Shown one piece after another: positions 45,285 to 55,699 of a stretch of 64,000 nucleotides of DNA. Numbering within the stretch: the first letter of the stretch is position 1; every line of letters begins with the position of its first letter. Position numbers and translations under genes: made by a program. Source of the stretch: Symbiodinium natans (lineage: Eukaryota; Sar; Dinophyceae; Suessiales; Symbiodiniaceae). Location: the NCBI GenBank assembly GCA_905221605.1, contig CAJNDS010002798.1, positions 71,437 through 135,436 on the forward strand, in the 5' to 3' direction. The notes below the pieces were generated by a model that saw only the letters and a program-made list of their open reading frames with translations, was not told the origin of the DNA and ran no database searches.

Positions 45285-45542
45285 TCTAGGCAGTCATGGA
45301 AGGATGTCAAAAGGAAGGGCGTTGGGACTTGGCACCAGGTTGTCTTTGCAGTCTGGCATATTTACTTGAACACTCATCGCAACTCTGGCACTCGCTGACT
45401 TACAATGGGCGCTATCAAAACTTCTGCGCATCAACACTGTCTGGGCATGACATGAAAAGTGTCTAAAAGAACGATGCGAATATGAGATTGCAGATTATTC
45501 CCCCTTTCTATGGCAATGCCAATCAGCAGCACAAACCTTGCA

Positions 45543-45708
45543 CTTGCGGTGCCGACTGGTGGCTACAGCAGAATTACGACAAAACTCTGCCAGTGTAAAC
45601 TCTAGATCCCAAACCGTGCAAGACCACGACAGTAACAGAGCGCAAGCGTCACCCGCAGGAGCATCAGGAGCACGCTCCAAAGACCAAAAGCGACTGTTCT
45701 GCAAATCA
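45543..45708 (-). CDS. Candidate exon upstream of DHFR, unrecognised
   Basis: Bounded by a good acceptor (tttgcAG) and donor (AAG|GTTTGT), the frame reads SRFWSLERAPDAPAGDACAL, SWSCTVWDLEFTLAEFCRNS and RHRKCK. The sequence and splice signals look genuine. It belongs to an unidentified gene upstream of DHFR on the same strand. Confidence 0.35.
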
Positions 45709-46370
45709 CAAAATCACAAGGGACATGTGCACAGGACAGGAGAGGGAGTCGCGGCGGCATCCGACTTCGAACGCCGCGAAATGCGATCCCCAGAGAACGG
45801 ACTCACACATGGCTCACAAGGCCATGGCATTTTTTGTCCTGTACACATGCGCCGTTTTCAAAGCATTGCTCAGCCGAGCTTTGGAGACAGACACTCCTTG
45901 ATGCAACGCTCGAACTGTTGGACAAAGCCCGTAGAGAAAGGTGTTACGTGTAGAGTGTAGGGCGGCTCTTCGAGCGCCAGCTCGGCAAGCCTAGTGTTGA
46001 ACGAAGACAATAAATGGACAGGGATTCGCACAAAAGGCCTGGCAGGATATCAACAGCGTCTCACAGATCATTCCTTACGGGCGCAATTTGCTGAAAGGAG
46101 GTACTGACTTGCTTGAAGTTTTCTTGAGTTCCATCATCGAAGGACATTCTCCGACACGTCTGTCCGCACCGTGCGCATCGACATGTATCATCGTGCACGC
46201 CGAAGACATGGCCAGACTGCTTATGAGAAACGCGCCAATGGAGCGAATGAACCGTGCGAGCCGTTCGTGGCATTCAAATCAGATGTGTCGGTGAAGCAAG
46301 AAGCGCGAACGCACCCACGTGTGCTCGTGCAGCAACCCGGCTATTTCTTGACGCATTGATTCTCGCACGT

Positions 46371-46374
46371 CGAC

Positions 46375-46435
<61 letters not shown>

Positions 46436-46454
46436 CAGAGAGAGAGAGAGAGAA
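46371..46454. repeat. GA microsatellite
   Basis: Almost pure GA repeat, ~80 bp, with a few C or A interruptions. Confidence 0.93.
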
Positions 46455-46936
46455 AACCATGCGCGACCGAAGCGGCATTACAATGTTCTGACAAGCCGCG
46501 CAACGCCATTAAGAATGGCTCATGCCGCAGGGAAGATGAGAACAAGCACAATTTCGCCCTTGCTGAAGCACCCACCGCCTCCTTGACATGCAAGCGTCTT
46601 TTCGCGTGAACATATCTTTCCGCACTGCGAGTGATCCCCGTGCGCAGGTGTCCGTAGAGGCAATCAGAAGTATTCAAATTGGATGATATCCTGTAGTCAA
46701 TTTTGTTTAGCATAATGGAATAACTCGCATGTTTGAATAACCTGTCTCGTCGCAATTATATAGTGGCTGTATTGATTCTTGCTTCATAGTGTTACAACAG
46801 CAGTCATGATCTGGCAGCAACAGGGCTTCTGAGACATGGAGCTTTGCAAGTTCAACACCCCCCCCCTCTTTTGCGGCGTCAAGTTGGCTACCACTGCACC
46901 GGCAATGCGCCCTACCGTCTGACTCGCCCTTGGACA

Positions 46937-47119
46937 TCAAGTAGAGGGTTGCAGGCGCATTTCCAGCAAGGATTGTAGTCGCTTCTCCTGGCAGCCAACA
47001 CTGCGCTCAAGACGATCGAAGCACCGCATGGCACCGCTGAACAACGCCTCCGGATCCAACTCTCCCATAGACCGGGCCGACGGCCGATTCGGCTTCTGCC
47101 TCAAATGTCTCATGTGCAA
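46937..47119 (-). CDS. Candidate terminal exon, unrecognised
   Basis: A minus-strand frame reads RSMGELDPEALFSGAMRCFD and RLERSVGCQEKRLQSLLEMR before TGA. The regular helical pattern is typical of real protein. The overlapping frame at 47007-47225 is less convincing. No family. Confidence 0.36.
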   Translation of the reverse strand: MHMRHLRQKPNRPSARSMGELDPEALFSGAMRCFDRLERSVGCQEKRLQSLLEMRLQPST

Positions 47120-47562
47120 ACGAGCGGACTATCCTGGCTTGGAAGGCCTGAAACTGAAACTTGCCAGCCCTGATCATATTGAACAGCCTGCAAAACTTGG
47201 CTTTGCTTGAATCTTTCAACATCATTCTGAATCATTCTCGGCAATTATGGCAATTTATCTTGCATCACTATCTGGCTGTTTGTACCCTCTGCGCTTTACG
47301 GGCAACGGTTGAAGTGGTGGTCGGACTGCAGTGGTCAGAATGTGTTGAGTCTCAAAAAAAGCCAAGAGAAGCATGGAAAAACCCATCAAGCCTTCGCTTC
47401 TTGGCAAGTTCTGTTCTTGGTGCATCGCAACAAAGGCCGACTGAAGCTAAGATGGACTCAGCTCAATGATGCTCCATTTGCTTTTGCTTCGGGGTTTAAC
47501 TTCGGCTCTGTCGAACATATTGACACGGCAGCCTCAGCGAAGCCTGGCTGCATCTTCTCATG

Positions 47563-47913
47563 TCATCCGCTCATCAGCTTGCTTGGAATGCTGTGAGCTG
47601 AGGAACCATGCAAAATGCAAGGCCCTCTCTGCACGAATCGACCGAACCGTCCGCAATGTTTGACAGGATCCTGAATACTGTCGCAGAAGCACAAAGCCAG
47701 ACACAGCAAGGCAAGAAAGAGCCATGAGCCCAATCCGCCCTTCCCGTCCGTGGCCTCAAGCTTCCTCAGAAGTTTCACTGGGGCCTCTTTAAGGCCTACA
47801 ACCAACTGGCACCTCTTGATTGTATTGTTGCATGTTCTTGCTCTTATTATTTGACGCAACCAATGAAATCCAAGACCCAAGGTGGAGAAGAAAAGAAAAA
47901 CAGAAAGCAGCAT
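47563..47913 (-). CDS. Possible small membrane protein or exon
   Basis: An ATG frame begins with a hydrophobic stretch (MLLSVFLFFSTLGLGF) encoded by a pyrimidine-rich tract that could instead be the 3' end of an intron. An AG|G acceptor follows at GCCCCAGTG, then KLLRKLEATDGKGG and a membrane-like segment SWLFLALLCLALCFC. Either a 116-residue membrane protein or an exon starting at APVKLL. Confidence 0.27.
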   Translation of the reverse strand: MLLSVFLFFSTLGLGFHWLRQIIRARTCNNTIKRCQLVVGLKEAPVKLLRKLEATDGKGGLGSWLFLALLCLALCFCDSIQDPVKHCGRFGRFVQRGPCILHGSSAHSIPSKLMSG

Positions 47914-48279
47914 TAGCCGAGCAACTGGTGGGGCGTGACATCGATGCCGCGAGCTGTGCTTTTGCCCTGTGACTTCGCAAGATTCAGAAACTGCTTACAA
48001 TCTACATCGTTCGACTCTGACATCTTTTTTGTGTTAACTGTTAGGACCTTTGAGAATGCACTTTCGGTTCAGCGCCTCCAGCTGCGCAAAGTTTACGGAG
48101 TCAAAGTCCAAATCAGGCCTCTGGACAGGAGAACATGAACCAACTGCTTGAAAGCTGCAGGAGGAAGCTGCTTGGGGGCGCATGTTGGAGTTTTCTTCCC
48201 TCCCCTATTTGTTTTCGCTCCCTTCTGTCAGCACTTTCGACACGTAATTTCTAGTTTGCTAACGAAGAAGTAAGTCTGC

Positions 48280-48950
48280 AGAGCTTACAAGAGCGCGGTT
48301 GAAGGGGGCACAACCCTTTCATTTGCAAACACAATGCGCGCATGATGGGTTTGGAAAGGGTTCATGTGGGGTTTTGAAGGGACTCACATTGACGGGCCAT
48401 TGACAGCACGACATTCCATGAAGCAAGTTTACACAATTTGAAAGCGGGGCAGCAGGGGGGGGTGAGCGCAACCCAATTTGCACACTCTGCTCGCATGATG
48501 CGCTGGGGAAGGACCCATATGGGTGCTTGAGAAGAATGTCCATTCACGGGAACGACATTCTATGAAGCAAGCATGCGCAGCATGAGGTTGGGGAAGAAAT
48601 CATATGGGTGCTCAAGAGTGATGTTCACCGGCGGCACGACAATCTATAATGTATGTGAAGAAAACTTGCATTGCTTAAAGCGGGGCTCGCTTTGGGTGTC
48701 GACTTGGAAATCATTCTTAAAAGGCTGGTCAGGTGGTCCCGTCGCTTTGCACTACAGGGTCTTGGTACTTGGTGTTTCGCCCGAAGCAACTCACAAGAGG
48801 CCAGTTTTGACTGATGCTCACTTGAAGCCACTTGCAAGGATTCATTTGGGTTTTGAAGTGATGCCCATTGACGGGCCATTGATAGCACGACACTGCATGA
48901 AGCATGTTTGCGTAGCTTACAAGAGCAGGGCAGTTGGGGAGGTTGCATTG
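48280..48950. repeat. ~110-170-bp tandem repeat family, several diverged copies
   Basis: Shared words recur in order: gctcgcatgatg, ggaaagg(a/g)ttcatatggg, gacgggccattgacagcacgac, atgaagca(a/t)g and cttacaagagc. At least four copies are present (about 48330, 48490, 48600, 48840). Related copies are at 51500-51835. Confidence 0.8.
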
Positions 48951-48964
48951 CAAGCCCAGGCAGT

Positions 48965-49545
48965 AGCAGTAGCAGCAGGAGGAGGAGGAGCAGCGGCAGC
49001 GGTAGCAGCAGCAGAGCAGTAGCAGAGCAGTAGCAACAGCAGTAGCAACAGCAGTAGCAGTAGTAGCAGTAGAAGTGCAGTAGTAGCGATGGAAGCAGTA
49101 GTAGCAGTAGACGTAGTAGTAGGAGCAGTAGTAAAGCAGCAGTAGCAGTAGAAGCAGTTGTAGCGGAGTAGCAGTAGTAGTGGTAGTAGCAGTAGTAGCA
49201 GTAGTAGCAGTAATAGCAGTAGTAGCAGTAGTAGCAGCAGTAGCAGTAGTAGCAGTAGTAGCAGTAGTAGCAGTAGTAGCAGTAGTAGCAGTAGTAGCAG
49301 TAGTAGCAGTAGTAGCTGTAGTAGCAGCAGTAGCAGGAGCAGCAGTAGTAGCAGTAGTAGCAGTAGTAGCAGTAGTAGCAGTAGTAGCAGTAGTAGCAGT
49401 AGTAGCAGTAGTAGCAGGAGTAGCAGTAGTAGCAGTAGTAGCAGTAGTAGCAGTAGTAGCAGGAGTAGCAGTAGTAGCAGTAGTAGCAGCAGTAGCAGCA
49501 GTAGTAGCAGCCGCACCCGCAGCCGTAGCAGTAGCAGTAATTAGA
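48965..49545. repeat. GTAGCA/GTA hexanucleotide array, ~580 bp
   Basis: Continuous (AGTAGTAGC)- and (AGCAGT)-type repeats on the plus strand. All frames stay open on the minus strand (poly Tyr/Cys, Leu or Ala/Thr) and one frame stays open on the plus strand (Ala/Val), which explains several long but meaningless open frames here. Confidence 0.95.
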
Positions 49546-49599
49546 TCGAAACCGAGCTGTACGGGAAACAACCCGATCGCGGACAGTCACCTCAGACTC

Positions 49600-51490
49600 C
49601 TAGACAACACCGAAGATACTGCTAGGGCATACAGGTTCCGGTGAAGGTCATCAACCCGCGCAAGCATCTCCAGACACTCAACCGTCTTTGGCAAAAAGCA
49701 GCCCAGCCCTTGAGACTTCAGCCGTGACTCTTCAACTCGGAAGGCTTGGACACTGGCGGTTCGTTTTGTCGGCTACCTCGGAGGGCTCCCTGCCGCAGCA
49801 CTGTCGCACATCTCACGACCACTACGACACTCAAAGCAAGCTTGCCCAGCACGCCTCTGTTGTGGCTCGAGAGCCTCGAAGCTGACACAAGTCTCAGGCA
49901 GCTACTTCGCAATTGTCAGCATCGGGCTGAGTCCCCTTATTATGCGCTTCGGGCTCTCGTCGAGAGGCGTCTAGAACAAACACACCAGGATCTGGTCTCC
50001 TTGGCCCATTCCGCTTGGGACCCTCACCCTGGTGCTGCTTGAATCACCAGATCACATTCTGTGACCCCAGACACCCTCAGGACGGCCCCTCATCCCACAC
50101 TCGGCGCTGTCAGCTATCCGAGTAACTGAGCGCGACAGTACTGTGAACCAGCACATCGAAACCAACCCACCAGCAGCACTAAAACTACGAGCACAGGGCG
50201 ACATCCCAATGCACTAGTGATCTGAATGGGCATCAAAAGGAAATGACGAGACTTCAATCGCACATTTCCACTTCCACAGGTGGGCACTCGCAACAGCATG
50301 ACATCCAATGCATGCCAAAGGTCAACAACCTTGCATTCCAGCACCAGGCACCCCTCCACACCATCCACGCACTCTTTCAAGCCAAACCAGCTGCAAGCTT
50401 CCCTCATGCACCCTCACCGCAACTGTCACCGTGCGAACACCCCACCAACGTTGCCACTCCGACCATTTAGCCACCCACGACTCGCGACTTCAACCACCGT
50501 ATCGCCAGAATTGTCCGGTCCTGTATGAGCCCGAGGGCAGCTATGTGCACGTGCCCGCGTGGCACTGTGGATCGTTCAGGCTAGTCGTCGGGGAAATTCA
50601 GCGTGCCGATGCCGCATCCCTCCCCACCTTCCCCCCCACTCAGAGAAGCTTTCCCGCGTTTCCCTTTTTCATAGCTAACGACTAATGATGATTGATGCTA
50701 GTTCTAACATCACGAAGGGAATCATGAGCAAAGCAAGGCCATTCGACGACAAAACCTTCGCCTACGAGCATGCGGCCAAAGCACTCAGAGCATCACCGGC
50801 TAACTTCAGCATGTTGCTGCCCATGCCAACAGTCCGCATGACAGCCGCTTCCTGGGACTCCAAAACACGGCAACCTGAAACTGAGTAGCCTAGATTCCGC
50901 TCGGGGAACGATTCACTTTGATGTACTGTGTTGAATCAGCTACCCCGGCGCATTTCAAGCTGCCTCCAGCACACGCAACCTTAGTAGGCTTAATTAGTAG
51001 ACTCGTAGACTGGAACCTGCGCCAGCTTCTTAACCCCGGCAGCAGCAGAGTTAGAAACAAAGTCGAGCAGTGCTCGGGTCCTCGTCGGCCTCCATGTTTT
51101 CCTCACCAAGCCCGTTCTCCTACAGAGTTCTCCCTGCCCCGCGAGAGCACAGAAACAACGTTACAACTTTCAAGTGTGTCCTGAGCTCTCAGGGTCACGG
51201 CCATTGCTTTCAAATTGTCAGCTTCGTTGTTCAGGAGCATCGCCAGGTTGCTGAGATGAACGGCCTCAAGGATGTGCTCCACCCTTTTAATCTAACTTAT
51301 GACCCGGAATTCATGAGGTAGGCTTATTTGTTTTTTGGGGCGAGTTTTTGGTTTTGCTTGTCTTGTACACGCTACCATATGAAAATCAATGACCCTCTCA
51401 GTGTTTCTTGTGGGCTGTCGGCTAAGCCCCGTGCGTGTTGCCATCGACGAATTGGTCGGTGTTGCCACGTGCCCGTCGTTGTCGTTGAGG
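49600..51490. other. Region with short plus-strand frames, none assigned
   Basis: Plus-strand stretches such as LYEPEGSYVHVPAWHCGSFR (near 50.52-50.59 kb), MIDASSNITKGIMSKARPFD (50685-50888) and FQIVSFVVQEHRQVAEMNGL (near 51.2 kb) are protein-like and may be exons of one plus-strand gene. A minus-strand frame (50114-50407) competes. I cannot build a model. Confidence 0.25.
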
Positions 51491-51499
51491 GGGGGGGAG

Positions 51500-51835
51500 G
51501 GGGGCGCAGCACGAACACCACGCTCGCATGATGGGAAGGGGTTCACAGTGGTAAAGGCCCATTTGCGAACACAATGTTCGCATGATGGGTAGGGACAGGA
51601 TTCATTGGCAGCAAGCTTGTGCGGCTTACACAAGCGAGTGGTTGGGGGGAGGGGGTGGGGGGGGCCCCTCCCCATTTGCAAAAAGAATGCTGGCAGGATG
51701 GGCCTGGAAAGGATTCATATGCTTTCGCAGTAAGCTTGCACGGTCAAACACAATGCTCGCATAATGGTATGATATGCTTGCGGGGTGGGGCGCAGCCACA
51801 ATGCTCGCATGATGGGTATGGAAAGGGTGGGTAAG
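51500..51835. repeat. Second cluster of the 48.3-kb repeat family
   Basis: Repeats of cacaatgctcgcatgatggg, gg(a/t)agggttca and aagcttg(t/c)gcgg, interleaved with G-runs. Same vocabulary as 48280-48950. Confidence 0.75.
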
Positions 51836-51859
51836 AGGGGGCAACAAGGGGGGTAACGG

Positions 51860-51965
51860 GGTAATAGGGGTTTGATGGATAGATGGGTGGTGGGTGGATG
51901 GGTGAACGAATGGATGGATGGATGGACGGGTGGATGTGTGAATGGGTGGATGGATGGACAAGTGT
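51860..51965. repeat. GGAT/GGGT tetranucleotide-type repeat
   Basis: Imperfect tggatggatggg units over ~100 bp. Confidence 0.85.
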
Positions 51966-52010
51966 TGCACATTGCACAGCTTCTGAAAGAAGGGGGGGTT
52001 TGCAAAAGCA

Positions 52011-52870
52011 ATGAGGATTATGCTGCGAAGCAAGGAAGCGGAGTCAGGTGATGCCGGAGGGCAGGAAAGCAAGGCAAAAGGCAAAAAGCGACAAGCAAAG
52101 CACAAAAAGAAAAGCGCGGGCTGGAAACAACACGCGAAAGCAATCTTGACAAGCAAACAGAACAAAAAAACAAAAGAACAAAAGAGGCAGAGGGCGTGCA
52201 AATCTGCACCGCTAGGTGTTTTCTGACACTTGCCCCACTTGCTCTGGTCCCCTGGTGGAAAACGACATTGCCCCACTTGCCCCACTTGCCCCACTTGCCC
52301 CACTTGCCCCACTTGCCCCACTTGCCGCAAGCTCGGCCAGTGGGGACCCATGGTGCAGCTCTGCCTCCAGCCACAAGTCTGCCTCAAAGACGGCCCGGAT
52401 TGAGGCAGACTTCTCCAGCCATAAGGACCCACTTCCCCCTGCCTCCAGGGCGCGGGAGCGGGGGATGGCGGGGGGGGAGATCTGCAGGGCACGGGGAACA
52501 AGTGAGGCAAGTGGGTCAAGGTCAAAGCAGCGGTCGCCGTGGGCACCCGCAATGAAAAGAAGGCAAAAAGCAAGGAGAAGCGATCAGAAAGGAAAAGCCC
52601 AAGCAAAAAGCAAAAAACGAAAAGCATAAAGCGAAGAGCAAAGCAAAAAATCAAAAAATCGCAGCCTGGAAACGAAAAAAGAGAAACAGTCAAAAACAAG
52701 AAATATGCAAAAGGCTGGAAGCAAAACAAGGCAAAGGAAGAAACAAAGCAAAGGTACACACGAGAAAGAAACATAAAACGTACGCGAAAAAAGTACGCAC
52801 CACCAACCCCCTTCCCACCCCGCCCCCCCTACCCCCCCCCCCAAAAAAAAAAAAAATAATAATAATAGCA
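52011..52870. repeat. Two A/G-rich aaagcaaa blocks of shared vocabulary
   Basis: 52040-52190 and 52545-52760 are built of gcaaaaagcaaa, agcgaaagc and similar words and end in related 'gcctggaaac' sequence. A G-run/A-run (C10 A14 on the plus strand) closes the second block. The long Phe/Leu-rich frame on the minus strand is a by-product. Confidence 0.65.
52262..52325. repeat. 9-bp CTTGCCCCA tandem repeat, seven copies
   Basis: Perfect or near-perfect copies of ccacttgcc(c). Confidence 0.93.
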
Positions 52871-52910
52871 ATTTTAATAATAGTAAAACATGCAAAATGC
52901 ATCCCCTTAC

Positions 52911-53019
52911 TTTCTACAAGCTCTGCTGCTGTCCGCCACATGTCTTCTGAGAGAGTGGCCGAATCTGCGACGGCAAATTTGAAGGCAAAGAACACGAGCG
53001 AATGAAGTTGGCGCGCCAT
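52911..53019 (-). CDS. Candidate first exon with signal-like N-terminus
   Basis: An ATG in a purine-rich context starts MARQLHSLVFFAFKFAVADS, followed by ATLSEDMWRTAAELVE and a near-consensus donor (A|GTAAGG). The hydrophobic start suggests a signal or transit peptide. The next exons are not identified because the sequence beyond is low-complexity. Confidence 0.38.
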
Positions 53020-53337
53020 GCTTTCCCGCGCCTCTTGTCCCGAGGGCCTGCGCTCCTCGAAGCAAGAAGGTTCTAGTATTGCTGCCTGGCAGCTTTAGCG
53101 TGGGTTCACTAAGCTGAAAGCTGAAAAGCCAATGATCATTGAGGCCATGCAAGCACGAAACTGTGTGGTGCAGCATGGTGCGCAGACGCAAGGAGACATT
53201 CGCAGCAATGAGACTGTACTGCCTAATGCCACAGCGGACAAAGCCAACTGATTATTTGGACCTCGCAGCGACTGCACAGCTTGGTCCGTCATCAAGTGTC
53301 CTCATAGACTCACCTGACAGGGAATCTGTTATTGGCA

Positions 53338-54000
53338 CTATTTGGCACTGCCCCTACCCAAGCAAATCCTGGCCTTGTCGAGCCTAACGTTGAGACTGTT
53401 ACAAAATGCGCTTTGCCGCCCTTGGTCTCCATCCCAGTCTCCACTGTCATCTTCTTCTGTGGTTGGAGCTGGCATATCGATCTGTTTTGATTGCGCGAGG
53501 CAACCTACCGCATCTCGTTGTGGCGGGTATGATGGAACACACACGCCAAGGTGACCATAGTATCCACCGCAAAGCAACCGCAAGCACTCTGAACATCTTA
53601 CATCCGGATCGATTTGACGCTCGCGGCATGACAGGCTCGAAGTCTCACCGATATTCTCAAAGCCTCGAATTCTTAGATGACGTCGAAAGTCACCAAAATC
53701 GGTGGTCCGAAAAATCCATGTTTCAACACGCAGTGCATTCTGACCAGCATTAGAGACTGGGTTCTTGATGAGGCACTCGGTCCATTCAGCATTCTGGGTC
53801 GAGACTTCCGACACCGTGTCCGGCGGTCGAGTTCGCACGGGCGGGTCCGCAAGAACATACCTGCGCACCAGGCGATTTCCGGCGCCGCTGTCTCCAAAGC
53901 CAGCGCCAGCCAGTCTGAGCTGAGATGCCCATCTGGACATTGCCACGAAGCCGACCGCATGTAAACAAGCGATCAAGCAGCTTGCAAAGCAAATGCACAT
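53338..54000 (-). CDS. Hypothetical protein, 220 residues
   Basis: An uninterrupted ATG-to-TAG frame begins MCICFASCLIACLHAVGFVA (hydrophobic, possibly targeting) and includes PPVRTRPPDTVSEVSTQNAE, NAGQNALRVETWIFRTTDFG, DFRRHLRIRGFENIG and an acidic patch (PAPTTEEDDSGDWDGDQ). Its length and varied composition argue for real coding sequence. A GCGCAG|GTATGT sequence near 53.86 kb could be an acceptor or a donor, so the N-terminal part may be wrong. No known family. Confidence 0.5.
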   Translation of the reverse strand: MCICFASCLIACLHAVGFVAMSRWASQLRLAGAGFGDSGAGNRLVRRYVLADPPVRTRPPDTVSEVSTQNAEWTECLIKNPVSNAGQNALRVETWIFRTTDFGDFRRHLRIRGFENIGETSSLSCRERQIDPDVRCSECLRLLCGGYYGHLGVCVPSYPPQRDAVGCLAQSKQIDMPAPTTEEDDSGDWDGDQGRQSAFCNSLNVRLDKARICLGRGSAK

Positions 54001-54386
54001 GTGGGTCGGGCGCCATAACAGAAAAGGCCAGACAGGCTGGAGCCTCCATTGACCTCAGGACGTGTATGATGTGTCACTTGGTGGCGCAAAGCCGCACCGA
54101 AGTACAGGGGGCTAAGCCGCGCTTGGCACATGAGAAAGCATTAAGTACTGGCAAGGCATTGTACCACAAAAGCATTGAACTCCGGGAAACGCTTGCCTTG
54201 GCTGCGCCGCTTCATGGCATGTCAGCAAGAGAATTCACCGCTGAAGGGCGAAATGCGCCGACGTCAAGCAGACATGTACAAAACCACACCCAAAAGCATG
54301 CATCACTGAAGCCTCGTCAATACACTTGATCCTTACCAACTGCTGTGGGCCAAACAAAGGGTGCCATGATGTGCCACTCATCCTAA

Positions 54387-54677
54387 ATGCACCAACCCTC
54401 ATGGCTGCCACAACTGGGGTCAAAACACATGACAATGTTTTCGGAAGCTGCTTTGGCTGCAGATGGTGAGGGCAATTGGGCCCGACCGACGCTATTGCAA
54501 CCGAAACTGGAAACTGCGTCGTCTTCAGTGAAACTGTTGAACCAGCGGGCCCTTTCACAGGTGCTGTGTCAGTTCAAAAGATGCTCTACTGAGCATTCTC
54601 CTCGAAAGCAGCACTGTCGACATAGAGACTGTCGTTGGAGGAAGACCTTCGAAGCCATTTTCAGACATTGTGCATGA
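54387..54677 (+). CDS. Possible plus-strand exon, unrecognised
   Basis: The frame reads MTMFSEAALAADGEGNWARP, LETASSSVKLLNQRALSQVL and RHRDCRWRKTFEAIFRHCA before TGA. Plausible protein. If real, it would be an exception to the minus-strand block. A second plus frame lies at 53925-54329. Confidence 0.25.
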   Translation: MHQPSWLPQLGSKHMTMFSEAALAADGEGNWARPTLLQPKLETASSSVKLLNQRALSQVLCQFKRCSTEHSPRKQHCRHRDCRWRKTFEAIFRHCA

Positions 54678-55239
54678 GCTCAGTGCTTAACACAAGCCAG
54701 GCGAGCCTCGACGGGACTTCCGAAACTTCCGTTGGCGTTGTGCTGCGGCTGCTTAAATGGGTGGCCTGCAAAGCCGCTTACAGTAGCCGCTTACACGCTT
54801 ACACGGCACCGGCTGTACTGTCATGCGATTTGTGCTGGCCGACTACGCGGAATTGCATCTGTGGAGGACATCCTGTGAGCTCAAGTTGTTTTATGGTGTC
54901 CTGCAATCGTCTTGGAGGCTCATCTGCTAAGGAAGCCCCAGTGCCAGACTGGTAAGAATCATAAAGCCTCCCAGAAGCCGCACCCGTCCACTCGCTTGCG
55001 GGTTGGTTGTGCGCACGTTTGCTTATTGGCCCGCACGCGCCACTTCACATGTTTCGCGAAAATCCTCGAAACTCCCCGGTAAAGAATTTCGGTGTGAGTT
55101 AAGGAGACTTGTGAGGGACGGCAGGAACGAAAGCTAGTGCTGTTGCTCGAGAAGCCACTCGGGAAAACAGCATTGACCGAACAGGCAAGTGTGAGACCTG
55201 CCGTTGACTACCCACTGCACGGCCGGTCTACTCTTCGCC

Positions 55240-55690
55240 TATCACCCGTATCCCACCCCAGATCCCCCAAAAACCCCGGAGCGAAAAACCCGTCGAGTGC
55301 CCAGCCCCAAGACCATCCCCAGAGAATGCCCGGAGTGCCCAACCCCAGAGAACCCTCGGACCCAGAGTATCCCCCACAGAATTTTGGAGTGCCCAGCCCC
55401 GATTGCAAAATCAGAGCATTTCTGGAATGCCCAACCCCAGTACCCCCAAAGAGTTCCCAACACAGACTATCCCCGGAAAGTGCCCGCAGAAGAGCATCCC
55501 GCAAAACCCGGCAGTGCCCAACCCCAGAGTGCAAAGCATCACCAGAGAATCCCTGGAGTGCCCAGCCTGGAGAGCCCAACCTCAGAGTGTGTATCCCCAA
55601 AGAATCTATCTGCACAGAATCCCTGGAGTGCCCAACCGCAGTATTTTCAGGGAATCCCCTGAGCATTCAACACACCCGTACATGGTTTCG
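55240..55690. repeat. Irregular 'gagtgcccaaccccag' repeat array
   Basis: At least seven copies of agtgccca(a/g)ccccag with spacings of ~35-100 bp, interleaved with cccagagaatccc and cacagaatc words. Related copy at 38540-38645. The open frame across it (repeated ECPTP/SAQPQ) follows from the repeat. Confidence 0.8.
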
Positions 55691-55699
55691 ACGCTGCTG

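Noticed and set aside
48625-49644. Long Tyr/Cys, Ala/Thr, Leu and Ala/Val frames
   Set aside because: Readings of the GTAGCA repeat; several frames are open at once.
51626-52774. 382-codon Phe/Leu/Cys-rich minus-strand frame
   Set aside because: It crosses two A/G-rich low-complexity blocks, a 9-bp tandem repeat and a GGAT repeat; no domain.
54640-54665. gaagccattttc as a second spliced-leader relic on the plus strand
   Set aside because: The match ends after nine core bases and the following bases disagree; expected by chance in 64 kb.
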